DNA from: Lithobates sylvaticus
Taxonomy: Eukaryota; Chordata; Amphibia; Anura; Ranidae
Direction: 5' to 3'
Length of the DNA stretch: 64,000 bases
Assembly (NCBI GenBank): GCA_028564925.1
Contig: CM053032.1
Coordinates: forward strand, 116,112,990-116,176,989
The position numbers and the translations under genes are program-made. Positions within the stretch are counted from its first letter, which is position 1, and each line of letters starts with the position of its first letter. Positions 31,861-42,768 of the stretch are shown in pieces. The notes below the pieces were generated by a model. That model searched no databases. It was not told where the DNA came from and saw only the letters and a program-made list of their open reading frames with translations.

Positions 31861-32385
31861 ACGGTATGTTTTTATTTATGGTTTTGCAGCTCAGAGTCAG
31901 TCTTCACTGCCTGCAGTGCCACGCATGCATTCATTGCTGCGCAGTGCGCACGGATTATTACACGCCTACACAGTCACTTTATTGTTTTTTGTTTACAAAT
32001 GCCCATTTGTAATGTTCGATGTAATGATCTAAAAAAATTAATAACTGTAGCCCTCTTTTGGGATGATTGGTTAGGTAAGGTAGGTTACTGGTGGTTAATG
32101 GTTATGAGAATTACCATTCCCAATTCCCCAAATTGGATATTGCCCTTCATCATTATACCCCATTGCTAAGAGAACCGGAACCTTTTCCAGTAAATATAAT
32201 ATACTGCAGTGCTGTCCAGTCCATGGCAGTGAGTCCACAACACTCACAGCCCCTCCCACTGTAGCTGTTTGGAGAAGGAGAGGCATAGATTACATGACTT
32301 GACCGGCTGACCACCCAGATAGAACAGATTGCATATAAGATGAGGGTGCAGCAGTTGCATTGTTCGTTTAACACATAGGGGCAGG
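31861..32385. other. upstream part of hAT copy or unique sequence
   Basis: No gene seen. CAGTGCTGTCCAGTCCATGG at 32206 resembles a hAT terminus and could be the left end of the transposase copy that follows. No matching inverted end was found downstream. Confidence 0.35.
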
Positions 32386-34562
32386 ATGATTTCTTTGTGG
32401 CAGTCATTTTGTTTTAACTTTATAGGAGGAAACTTGTTGCTTTTCTGGTTGTGGCTTAGTCACTCAGTGCTTTTTGTTTTATTTTTTAATACTGACAAAG
32501 TTTTATGTCACCCAACTATCTGTCACAATTATAACATGCTAAGTAAAATAGCAGAAGGAGACCAAAAAGAACGAGAAATAAAAAAAAAAAATGCACCTAG
32601 CATGTTAAAAGCAAAGATCTGGGCACATTTCGGCTTTTATGAACAACCTGGGAAGCACGAATTGGACAAGACACACGCTGTGTGTAAAGCCTATCACACA
32701 AAAATAAAATATCTAGGGAATACTACTAATTTGAGTAACCACGTTAGTCGTTTTCACTCTGAGATACTAACACCTGCTGCCACCACCACCGCCAAGGAAA
32801 TAGACCCAGCTCAGCCAAGAATTTATGCAATACTGTAAACTTTGCCACCCAACTCTGAAAAAGGGAAGAGAATAACAAAAGATGTGGCATCTTTCATAGC
32901 TAAGGACCTACAGCCTTACTCTGTTGTGGACAACTCTGGGTATCCTACCTGTTGAAGATGATAGAGCCGCGTTACAAGATCCCGTCACAAAGTCACTTTA
33001 CAGAAAACGTTATACCTGCATTCTACCACGAAAACAGCTCAGGTAATTGCATCAATGAGCCAAGTCGAGTCGCAATAACATGTGATTCATGGACTTCAGT
33101 CACGACAGAGTCTTATGTTACCATAACAGCACATTACGCTAGTAAGGACTGGCAGATCTTGTCACATGTACTGCAAACGAGAGCCATTTAGGAGTCTCAT
33201 ACAGGTGCTCATCTGGCAGAGCTACTGTCTCCTGTTTTGGAAGAATGGCAGCTGTCCGATAAATCTGTAGTGCTTGTGACCAACAACGCATCGAACATGA
33301 TAGTTGCAGCTCAAGTTGGGAAATTCCCCCATGTAAAATACTTCACCCACACACTGAATCTTGTGTCCCAGCGGGCGCTGAAAGTGGCCACGCACTCCAG
33401 GCTTCTTGGCAAAGTGAGACAAATATGCACATTCTTTCACTGCAGCACTAGAGCAAGCCACTGTCTAAAAGAGAAACAGAAATGTCCTGATCTAAAGAAT
33501 CATAAGCTGATAACTGATGTGTCATCAAGATGGAACAGCGCATATGACATGGTCGAGAGGTTCTTAGAACAACAGCCTGCAGTCTGTGCCACATTGCTGT
33601 CTCCAGAAGTTAGAAAAGGAGAGTCCGATCTCTGCACTCTCAACTAAACAGATGTGTCAAATGTAGAGGACGCTGTGAGTGCATTAAAGCCAATGAAGGA
33701 TGCAACCATGCTGATGTCAGAAGAGCGCAATCCAACAGTTTCTCTCATTGCCCCTCTAATTGCACAACTCCTCCAGAGCATGACAGACACCATGGGAGAC
33801 ACACCTATGATCCATGAGATCAAGAATGCCATCAGAACAGATCTCCAGAAGAGGTACAGCAGTGATGCAGAGAAGAAGATTCTTCATACAGCCTCTGCAC
33901 TTGATCTTTGCTTCAAAGGACTGCCTTTTATCCTCACAGAGGTGGAGAAATTGGAGATATACAGGAGCGACGAGGAGGCTGCATCCTTGGAGGTAATTAA
34001 ATTAATTTGAATTTCATCATGTTTCTTAAAACTGTGTACAGTAGCACTAGCTAGCTACATTGTTGTAAGCCATGCTTCTGATGCGGAAACTGCACCGATT
34101 CCTGTGCTTTTTCCTCACCCCATCAGAATCACAGGCAGTTGACAATGTGTTTTCTTAATTCTAGTATTTTCTATTCTTTTGTTCAAACACAGATTACATC
34201 TAAGAGGACACATGAGGATCAAGTGCCTAGGAGAAAATGAACTCTGGAAGAAGAAGAAAGTTCACCCAAGGACAACCATTCTCCATCTCCTCCCAAAAGA
34301 AAGGCCAGATCGCTGCTCATGATTTTGCTGGGACAGTCTTTCACTTACCCTGAAGGTACAATAGAACCCAAGACCCCCTATGCTAAAGGCTGAAGAGGAA
34401 ATGTTGAAGCAATACTTGTGTATCCCTGGCACCAGCGTGTCTGCAGAGCGGGTTTTCTCCACTGCAGGAGATGTGGTAACTGCAAAAAGAAGCACCCTCA
34501 AACCAGAGAATGTGGATCAACTAGTGTTCTTACAGAAAAATCTACACATTCCCAAATGCTGA
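32386..34562 (+). pseudogene. hAT transposase with BED finger (ZBED-like), broken
   Basis: In order: a BED zinc finger AKIWAHFGFYEQPGKHELDK with CKAYH and LSNHVSRFH (32610-32760); a catalytic-region segment VAITCDSWTSVTTESYVTI near 33070; VLVTNNASNMIVAAQ near 33270 and THTLNLVSQRAL; then DVSSRWNSAYDM near 33520. The C-terminal dimerisation end is GTSVSAERVFSTAGD and STLKPENVDQLVFLQKNL at 34430-34560. At least three stops or shifts interrupt it (about 32836, 33190 and 33645). A plausible intron runs from GAG|GTAATT (33991) to ACACAG|ATTAC (34194). Similar proteins were domesticated as ZBED genes, but this copy is not intact. Confidence 0.8.
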
Positions 34563-35855
34563 GCAGCATTGCTTGCAGTGATCCATGTTTTTATTTTTTT
34601 CCATTTTTAATTTTTTTAAAGATTTTTGTCTCTCCTCCCTCCCTCCCTCCTCTGCCATCCTCCTCTCCCCCACCCCCCTTCTCCAAAGTGGATCCATTGT
34701 CGGTGTCTGCAGTTTTTTGGGCCATCTACCTCAGGAAACCCCCTAGACGCATACGAGGTCAAGAAGGCAACGGTAAGCCCAAATTAAACCAGCAGCTCCT
34801 TCGGGGGTTAGTGTCACATATATATTTGTGATCCCATAAAGATTTGCCCAAGGTTTTCAGATTCAGTTGATGATTTCTTCTGTCAATGATTTTCCTTCCT
34901 CTAATGGTGGCTTGGCTTCAGTTACAGGTGTATCGTGGTAGAGTGCAGGTAAAGTTTTCTGAAAAGTGACTGGGTGACAACTTTGAGAGCTTATAACGCC
35001 GATCTAGCTGTCCATCTGTGTTGACTGGCGCTGGTGGTGGCAGTGGCAAACAATCATCACAATGAACCTGAAAGTTCTGCAACGGTGTGCGTTACAGGTT
35101 CACTGTGATGTTTGCTAGTCAGGAACTGGAAGTGCTCTGTTTTGTAGATGACTAGATGTGGGTGATGTTTACAAGTTATATTTTCGATTTTAACATTTTC
35201 TTTTATGAAGAAGTAAACTACTGCACCAGCACTAAACTGCCCTAGTGTGATATTGTTTAATGCTAAACAATGCAAATTCAAGTTAAAAGGGGTTTCACTC
35301 ACAAACATTGATCAAAGGATCGCATATACAGCTGGATGGATGTCGCCTCTCCTGGCCTGAAAGAATGGGTTGCCTCCCAGATGCGAGTGATGTAGATGAA
35401 ACATGTTATCAGAGCGAATTCCGCTTCCTCGTGTCAGGCTGTGTTTGCTGTAAGAAACGCGCACGGACCAGCCGGCGCTGCGTCACGTGACTCGCAGCCG
35501 TGAGTGAAAGACTAAGTGAGTGAAACAAGTCCTCCTAGCTAACAGAATGGTTGCCACGACAACATGTTTTGGAGGCATGGCCTCCTCCTTTTTGCGCTCT
35601 CTTTTCTTTGTACAGTTTTCAGACCAAGTCCGCCACCCTGTGGATTTCAGAGAGAGCTGCATCACCTAAAGCTAAGAGAACTTTTTCATGCAGACTGTTA
35701 TATGTTGTGTGTTACTTATGGGGACAGCGCTGGTCTGGTACGTTTGTGTGTTATTTGGACTACATATCTTTTGGTCCCGTCCCAAACTGACCGTTTGGAA
35801 AGGGGACCGTAGAGTAACTAAAAAAAAAATGTTCAGATTATGTGGTTCTGGACAA
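34563..35855. other. unclassified, with one unexplained frame
   Basis: A pyrimidine-rich stretch lies at 34640-34690. A minus frame at 35057-35308 reads MFVSETPFNLNLHCLALNN and ends AELSGSL; I do not recognise it and it has no splice support. At its end, CATCACAATGAACCTG and CAGGTTCACTGTGATG (35055-35112) form a hairpin. A CpG-rich patch is at 35455-35510. Confidence 0.35.
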
Positions 35856-35859
35856 CTCT

Positions 35860-36090
35860 GCCTTTTTCTTAATCGATGCCTCCAAAATATCCGCCAAATT
35901 ATATAAAAAAAATGATACTTCGTCACCTTCGTCAACGCTGCTAGATCTTGTATTCCTCTTACATGGAAAATTATGCAACCTCCATCCATCAGACTCTGGC
36001 TCCTGAAAGTTGAAGATGTAAACCAGATGGAGGATGTGGCCCTTATCTCACAAAACAAACAAAAGTGTACTCCAAAACATTGAACCTGTG
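35860..36090 (+). pseudogene. L1-type ORF2 C-terminal scrap
   Basis: The plus strand reads IPLTWKIMQPPSIRLWLLKV followed by EDVNQMEDVALIS, resembling the W-x-PPSI-x-W-L and RMEDL region at the end of L1/Tx1 ORF2. Short and frame-broken. Confidence 0.5.
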
Positions 36091-36229
36091 GAATATGTTC
36101 ATCTATGCTGAGGTGGGTAAAGCCCTCTTCGAAGTGGGCCCTACTGAGTGAGAGGATACCTTACACCCTCTATCCCAGTCCCCTTTCTACTCATCTTCTT
36201 TCTGACTTTTTGACCTTTATCTTCGTGGT

Positions 36230-36545
36230 CACAGTGGCTGCATTTGACAGGCACAAGTGGCTGCATATGACGGGCACAAGTGGCTGCATATGACAGGCAC
36301 AAGTGGCCGCATATACTGGGCACAACTGGCCGCGTTTGACAGGCACAAGTGGCTGCATTTGACAGGCACCAGTGGCTGCATATGACGGGCACCAGTGGCT
36401 GCATATGATGGGCACCAGTGGCTGCATATGATGGGCAACAGTGGCTGCATATGATGGGCAACAGTGGCTGCATATGATGGGCAACAGTGGCTGCATATGA
36501 TGGGCAACAGTGGCTGCATATGACGGGCACCAGTGGATGCATTTG
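36230..36545. repeat. 23-bp minisatellite, about 13 copies
   Basis: The unit is AGTGGCTGCATATGATGGGCAAC with variants (GACGGGCAC, TTTGACAGGCAC). All minus frames are open because 23 is not a multiple of three. Confidence 0.95.
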
Positions 36546-37620
36546 ATGTGCTCATCCCGGCTTTCAAGCTCCTTCAGTCCTGCCTGGAGCCTGCAGTTTT
36601 TAGCCTTCATCCAGCCTCATTTAGCCTCCTCCTGTTCCTGAGTGCAGCCAGCCTGGGGGGGCGTGGATGGGATGGTCGGACCGTGACTGGGATTGAGGCG
36701 GTCTGAGACTTGATAGCCTCAAAGCCTGTAGCTGCGGCTGCAGTCAGTAGTTGGTGGCCGGGTACAATCTGGGGGGCCATTGTAGTGTGGCTGAGAGTTC
36801 TGCAGTCCTGTAAGCTCAAAAGTCTGCAAGCTCTGGCTGTGGAAAGCCAATGCGAACCGCTGAGCGGTTGTGGTACATCAGGACATGCAGCATGTTTCAA
36901 GTGAAGAGCCTAAAGAGCCCAAAATATTTTAAATTGGTGTGGATGATGATTCTTTAACACATTAACTGTGTCAAAATAGTTGCACCACAAAAGGTTGGTG
37001 TTCACAAAGATTGCAAAGGAAATTTTTTTAATAAAAAAACAAAAACAAAAAACAAAACAAACATGTCATAATTACCTGCTCTGTGCAGTGGTTTTGCACA
37101 GAGCAACCCACGGCTCCTTCTCTTTTTGGGTCCCCCGCCAGCCCTCTGGACCTCTCCCCCTTGCCAAGAGCCCCCATAGCAAGCCACTTGCTGCAGGGGC
37201 ACTCGTGCGTGGACTCTCCCGAGCTGGCTTTCTGCGTCCATAACATACACAGAGCCCTGCCCCGCCCCCCAATGGCCCCTCCTGCTGCTGCATCTCAGCC
37301 AATAAGGAGGGAGAGACCCGGGAGAGCCTCGGGTCCAGTACACATGGCTGGATCGAGATCAGGCTTAGGCAATAGTGTTCATTTCCTACCATCTTTTGTT
37401 TTCTCTTGACAATTTTTGGGTACAGATTGGGGTCACAGATTTTGACTAAATTTGTAAAAAAAAAAAATGTTTCACATTCGCAGTACTTTATCCTGATTAA
37501 GGCAAAAGAATTGTGATGAATACCAGTCGAACATTTTAAGGGTAACTCCTTTTTCATGGGGAAAAAAAATGCCAAATAAAAGAAAAAATAATATAGTTTA
37601 TACAATTGCGACAAGTCTTA
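36546..37620. other. interspersed repeat, no gene seen
   Basis: Around 37070-37110, TACCTGCTCTGTGCAGTGGT and TTTGCACAGAGCA form a hairpin and resemble a common frog repeat that runs to about 37370. An A run is at 37457-37468. No exon recognised. Confidence 0.45.
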
Positions 37621-37987
37621 TGCCGCGTACACGCGATCGGAATTCTCGTCGGAAAAAGCTCTGATGGTTTTTCCGTCGGAATTCCACTCAAGCTGTGTTG
37701 CCTACACATGGTCACACCAAATTCCGACCGGCAAGAACTCGGTGACGTCCATCACGTATGACGAGACTAGAAAAGGAAAGTTCAGCACCACGTCCGGCAC
37801 CCTTTTGGCTCCTTCTGCTGATCTCGTGTTTATCGCGTGTTAGTAGAAGTTTGGTTAGAGACAATTCACGCTTTTCAGACTTGTGCTTCAGATGGTTTCT
37901 GCTCTACAGTTTGTGCTTGTCAGTGCGTATCTGCTTATCAGTGCGTGTAGTCAGTTCGCATTTGTTTGTCTTTGCGGCCTATATATA

Positions 37988-38947
37988 CATCCGCCCACTC
38001 CTCAAAATCATCAGAATATCTGACCTCGGCTTCCACTCATACTCTGAGGACACACAACTCTACTTGCGCATCACCGGACAAAAAGACCATCATCATCAAC
38101 TAGAAAAATGCCTCACTTTGATAGACGACTGGATGACCGCTAGCTCCCTCAAACTCAACGAATCGAAAACAGAGCTATCCTACACACAAACCAAAATTCC
38201 CAAACCAAGTCCCCTTGGACACCACCTACCATCTTTGGACAGACCATCTCCCCAAGGACCAAGGCCAAGAGTCTCGGAGTCATCTCAGAAATGTCAATGG
38301 ATGCACAAATAGGATCAGTAGTCAGCGGATCTCACCATCTCCTCTGCCTGCTACGTAGACTCATCCACTTCATTCCAAAAGAGGACAAAGCAGCGGTAGT
38401 TGGAACGTTCATTAATTCACGACTCGACTATGCAAACTCCCTCTACATAGGACTACCCCAATATCAACTTGCGCGCTTACAACTCATCCAAAACACGGCG
38501 GCAAGACTGATAACAGGAAAAAAAACCTGGGAATCAATCTCCCCTTCCCTGAGGAGCCTACATTGGCTTACCATAAAGAATCGGATTACATTCAAGACCC
38601 TCTGCCTCACCCACAGATGCACACAAGGAAACGCCCCTCAATACCTACACGAGAAAATAAAACTCTATACACCCAATCGTAGTCTTCGATCATCCAACCA
38701 AAACCTCCTCCTCATTCCCAAATCCCATTACAAATCAAAGGGAGAACGGAGATTCGCAGTCCAAGGGCCACGGCTATGGAACGCTCTACCGACTTACATC
38801 CGCATGAAAGAAAACCATCAGGCCTTCAGGAAAAAAAAACCTCAAGACCTACCTCTTCTAGAAGCTTGACAACACAGGTCGGATCCAGCACCTTGAGGCG
38901 ATTCAGTTTGCATTTGCAGCGCTATACAAATTATTCATTCATATATT
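37988..38947 (+). mobile_element. L2-type LINE 3' fragment
   Basis: The 5'-truncated end of an L2-like RT. DTQLYLRITGQKDHHHQLEK and IDDWMTASSLKLNESKTEL are followed in another frame by NSRLDYANSLYIGLPQYQLA, LQLIQNTAARLITG, LHWLTIKNRITFKTLCLTH and PRLWNALPTYIR. The 3' end CAGCGCTATACAAATTATTC is an L2-style tail. It is flanked by TATATATA (37980-37987 and 38948-38955), a possible but low-complexity duplication. Confidence 0.85.
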
Positions 38948-39115
38948 TATATATAGTACGCTTTGATTTTCAGGGCTTATTGTCCGCTCGTTGCTGATTT
39001 GCATTTCGTTCTTTCAGACCTTGCTGTTTATCAGTGCTTTCTTTAGTCCGTGCTGACCAGCCGACCGTTCTGAAGCCATGTTGCGTGTACATACTTTTTG
39101 TAGAATTATCTCCGG

Positions 39116-39363
39116 ATGACGGACCCCGTTTTTCACCATCTGTTGGCTTTGCTGTTCCTTTATATTAGCAGGCAGGATTCCTGCTTGCGGCAAGCCATCA
39201 CTGCGGAGCAGCGGTTAGTTGCCACGTTGAGGTACTTGGCGACAGGGAGAAGCCTTCAGGACCTCAAGTTCTCGACAGGCATCTCCCCCCAGGCTCTGAG
39301 GATCATTATTCCAGAGACCTGTTCTGCCATCATCCAGGTCCTGCAGAAGGACTATATGAGGGT
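39116..39363 (+). pseudogene. Harbinger nuclease, exon 1
   Basis: The frame gives AITAEQRLVATLRYLATGRS and LQDLKFSTGISPQAL, then LQKDYMR, the N-terminal helix-turn-helix part of Harbinger (DDE_Tnp_4) proteins. It is followed by the donor AGG|GTAAGT at about 39360. The intron would run about 0.9 kb to CCACAG at 40296. Confidence 0.75.
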
Positions 39364-40296
39364 AAGTTTTATCCTTTAACATCACATTTTATGTACTTAC
39401 TGTTTGCTAATGTATTGTATTTCTTTCATCGTTCCCCAATTACCAGGATTTCAATATGCTGTAATATGCTGTGCCATTTTGTCCTCATGTATTTTGGATT
39501 TTTGTATGTTCCTTTTTTGTCCTTCATGCATATTTGCCTTCACTAACCCCCCCAGCATGCTATCCGGGGCCCATATACTCCTATAGTCTAGTCACTTAAC
39601 GTATTTTGTCAGCTCCATTGTAATGCTTTACCATAAACACCCCCTAAAATGTGTACAATTGTTATAGTTGTCCTTAAATTCATGCAGAGTGCCTGAGGCT
39701 TTGTTTTATGGTGCCCAAAATCTTTGGGAACCCCCTCCCCCAACTGCTCAGTCAGCTGATACCTATCCTCTGCTGACTTTGCAAAACCCAATACACACTA
39801 TACCTACCTCTTTTGTGGTCAGATTTATGGATGAATTTTTCAAAGCATGTAGTGCAATAGCCTGCCTCAATACTTTCAAATGCTACTGTTTTAAATTTTC
39901 TTCTCATATTATTATCGTGATAGTTAATTGCAGAATCTAAAAATGTGCTCCCAATTTTTTTTTTTTTGAGGCCACTTCTTACCTGTTCAGTGGGCTGCCA
40001 ATAGTGTAATTAAGGAGGGGCTGGCCAAACTATCACACATTACTTTGTTACTCCATTACATAGTGGAGAGGGTTACCTGTCCAAAACATAACTCCCCCCT
40101 AAAATATTTACAAGGGGCCATCAGAAAGGGGAAGGAATCTGATAAGTGGACCTTATATTTTAGCCTTTAAATACAAGAAATGTTATACTGATGTTTGCCA
40201 ACAATGTTTCTGTATAATCTGCTTGTAATGTTTATTATCAAAATTACTAATTATATTTTTCTTGTTTGACTCCACTGTTTCCTTCAACGCCACAGG

Positions 40297-40540
40297 AATG
40301 GCAGACTGTGGCCTCCCAGTTTGCCCAGTGGTGGGATTTTCCTAACTGTGGAGGGGCAATCAATGGGAAGCACGTCCACATCATCCCACCACCCCATTCG
40401 GGGTCATACTATTTTAACTATAAGGGGTTTCATAGTATCGTGTTGATGGCTGTGGTGTCGGCGACATACGAGTTTCTATATGTGGACGTGGGGAGGAATG
40501 GCCGGATGTCAGATGGAGGAGTATTTGCCCGTACCGAGTT
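40297..40540 (+). pseudogene. Harbinger nuclease, exon 2, truncated
   Basis: EWQTVASQFAQWWDFPNCGG leads to AINGKHVHIIPPPHSGS, then YYFNYKGFHSIVLMAVV and DVGRNGRMSDGGVF. The first catalytic residue, Asp in GA(I/V)DGKH, is Asn here, so the enzyme would be inactive. The last third, with the catalytic Glu, is missing. HARBI1 is the domesticated relative, but this copy is a fossil transposase. Confidence 0.8.
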
Positions 40541-40580
40541 CCCCCGTGACGATGTCCTACTAGTGACGAAACGCGTAGGG
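40541..40580 (+). ncRNA. hammerhead-ribozyme-like motif
   Basis: CCCCCGTGACGATGTCCTAC is followed by TAGTGAC-GAAA-CGCGTA-GGG. Core GTGACGA differs from CUGANGA only at the first base; stem II GTC/GAC is short; GAAA is present; stem I can pair CCC with GGG. The cleavage site would be GTA, allowed for hammerheads. This is the closest of the copies to consensus at the 5' core, yet C3 is changed, which usually abolishes activity. Confidence 0.5.
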
Positions 40581-40960
40581 AGGAGGAGCGACGCACTGAC
40601 GTCAACGATATACGCCAAAGTCACAGAAATCACGGGCTGTCTGCGAGACCGGCCGGCTCGCTTCATGCTGTTTTATATCTACTTTTTCGTAAGTGTGCAT
40701 TTGTCTTCTTTCTTGGTATAATAAACGTCCAAAGGATTTTATGCTATGCGAGTTATTTTTATCCTTTTGGGTACCTGCTATATATCTGTTATCCTGTGGA
40801 CGTTCCCGAGCTGGTGACACTTCCGGGTTTATATCAGTTACAAGTGGAGACGTCCTATTTGGGGCTAAGGAGTCCAGAACATTGCCACTCTATATCCCAG
40901 GCTGGGGTTAAAGCCATCTGCGCAGTGTGATCCCCCGTAATAAGGGACCACCGAGCTCTG
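40541..40960 (+). mobile_element. hammerhead-bearing PLE-like segment
   Basis: It begins at a hammerhead-like motif that cuts off the Harbinger gene. Downstream comes ATAATAAACGTCCAAAGG near 40720, similar to the AAATAAAC tail of the 151-bp insert at 25048. No coding capacity. The right border is uncertain. Confidence 0.5.
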
Positions 40961-41439
40961 GTAAGCGGCAGCGTGTCTCTGTGGTTGAGGTTCTTTTCAC
41001 TCACCAGTTTGTTTTGAAGTCACTATTTATGAGATTCACTGAGGATTTTGGACATTCAGAATTTTCACTATTTTTCATTTGGGATACTTTAGGATGTGGA
41101 CTTTTTTTTTAATGATATTCCTTCAGTTTTATGATCTAACACCAATTTGGGAATACTAATTGTTTTGTTTATATGATTTTATAAGTAATAATTTTTTTGC
41201 TTCATTCCCATCATAATTCACTATATGATATTCCTTTATAAGCATTTATTTGCACAGTAGGTACCAAATTAATATTTTGGTGTGGTAAATTAATTTATTA
41301 TTGCTATCATTTCACTATATGGTAACATTTTTGATTTATATTTATTTACATATTTAGCACACTATATATTCAGGTTTATTATTTGGTGTGGTCAATTTAT
41401 TTAGCGCAGCAGCAGCTTTTGTGTTTTTTTCACAGATAC
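40961..41439. repeat. AT-rich imperfect tandem of about 115 bp
   Basis: AATTCACTATATGATATTCC...TTATTTGCACAGTAGG...ATTTTGGTGTGGTAAATTAA is repeated imperfectly as ATTTCACTATATGGTAAC...TTATTTACATATTTAG...ATTTGGTGTGGTCAATTT. No gene. Confidence 0.5.
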
Positions 41440-42657
41440 AATATTTTTAAAAGGAAAAAATCGCACTAACATGTCTAAGATTATAGAACAGACTAATGAA
41501 AACATAGTGCACCTTCAGGCACTGTAGGTCCTAATGTGGGGTAACTGCCGTAAGCACATAGAGTGCCTCCCGGTCACGGGGTCCACAGGGGTATAGTAAC
41601 TGGTGTTGAACTATAAATAACCATCAACATATCACAGGTAGAAGTAAAAACTTGTAGGCACAGAATTATCACATATGGCGGGCCTACCTCTCCACCCCAA
41701 TGTCAGTGGTACATAGGGAAACCTTGTGGGTCTCATTTAGGATATAAAGCATAGCTGGGGGGGTAAGGTGGAGGATGTTGGATGGCATCAGCCAAACTAA
41801 GCTAACTGATCAGCGGATCAGAATTGAGGTCCCTCCAAAGTTAAGTTATCTATGCATACGAAAAACGATGAGGGGGAAGAAAAATTGTGTGGGGTAAAAA
41901 AGGTAAAAGAAGAAGAGAAAAAAAAAAAAAAGGAAAGAAAATAAAAAAAATATTCCAATCTTATCTTCTCTTCGTTAAACAATGTCGGTGTAGGGGTCAC
42001 TCAGGTGATCCATGGTGTCCGTCCCAACAGTCCTCGGTTGGGTAGTGCATGTCTTGCACCGGAACAAAGGGAACAAGCCTGATAACAGGGTAAAGATGTA
42101 TAGTTGGCATGAACCATATGAGTGTCAGTCATCTGGTGGCATCTGGGGGGGAGCCCCTGGGGCGTTTGTTCTTGACGGCCTTTTGCCATTGTGAGTGGAA
42201 TGGAAGTCCTGGGGTAGTGGGTGGGAGCAGCCAATCCGGTAAAGAGATCTGGGGTAGTTCCAGTGTGCTCAGGTACCGTGGTAGATTCCCTAGCATGCAG
42301 AAAAGTGCTGTCTTCCCTTCATGATGAATCCGTAGTTGGAAGGGGAATCTCCATTGGTATTTAATATGTTTCTCCTGGAGGACGGCAGTGATTGGTTTGA
42401 GTGCGCGTCTCATGGCCAGAGTTTGGCGTGAGAGATCTGGGAGTAGCATGACTGGGGTGTCATTCAGTCGGATGGAGTCTTGTGTGCTGGCGGCTCTCAT
42501 GATCTCTCCTCTGACTATATTAAAAGGGTACTCTGCACAGCGTGTCACGGATGAAGGAGGAGTCAGGATTCCTTGGGCCCGAGGTCCTGTGTACTCTGTC
42601 CAACTCAATGGGGGTATCTTTAGGTTGTTGGAGGAGTTGGTTAAAGATGGCGGTGAG
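41440..42657 (-). pseudogene. older L1, ORF1 C-terminal half and inter-ORF region (minus)
   Basis: On the minus strand, 42657 to 42129 encodes the second half of an L1 ORF1: TDPIELD-type linker, EIMRAASTQDSIRLNDTPVM, LLPDLSRQTLAMRRALKPI and YQWRFPFQLRIHHEGKTAL. It is about 70-75% identical by eye to the same part of the young L1 at 42769. Beyond 42129 the non-coding inter-ORF region follows and the copy ends near 41440. Its first half lies at 49161-49917, displaced by the young L1. Confidence 0.85.
42642..42657. repeat. left target duplication of the young L1
   Basis: TAAAGATGGCGGTGAG, identical to 49161-49176. In the old antisense ORF1 it encodes the LTAIF segment, which therefore appears on both sides of the young L1. 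Confidence 0.9.
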
Positions 42658-42768
42658 GAGGGGCGTGGCCTGACGCATGGAGAGGTGAGACGTGCCTGCA
42701 CACAGCTCCCGGCTCCCTCGGCTCCACGGACCTCATAACGGCCAGTAAATCGGCCACAAAGCATCCAC
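42658..42768 (+). promoter_or_regulatory. L1 5' untranslated region
   Basis: 111 bp, GC-rich, from the insertion point to the ORF1 ATG. By family knowledge an internal promoter would lie here. The shortness leaves a small chance that the element is slightly 5'-truncated. Confidence 0.6.

Larger units (their letters stand above)
37621..40540 (+). mobile_element. Harbinger transposon, right end lost
   Basis: The left end is TGCCGCGTACACGCGATCGG, then AATTCTCGTCGGAAAAAG, a Harbinger-type terminus after TTA. It carries a two-exon nuclease gene (39116-40540) and an L2 insertion (37988-38947). The right terminus is missing because a hammerhead-bearing segment starts at about 40541. Confidence 0.75.

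Noticed and set aside
35395-35465. Possible further hammerhead: GTGATGTAGATGAAAC and TAAGAAACGCGCAC
   Set aside because: The GAAA and the 5' core cannot be placed with a consistent stem II, and GCGTC is absent.
36141-36610. Frames with repeated Cys-Ser-His, zinc-finger-like
   Set aside because: They are a 23-bp minisatellite read in three frames; spacing does not fit any zinc finger.
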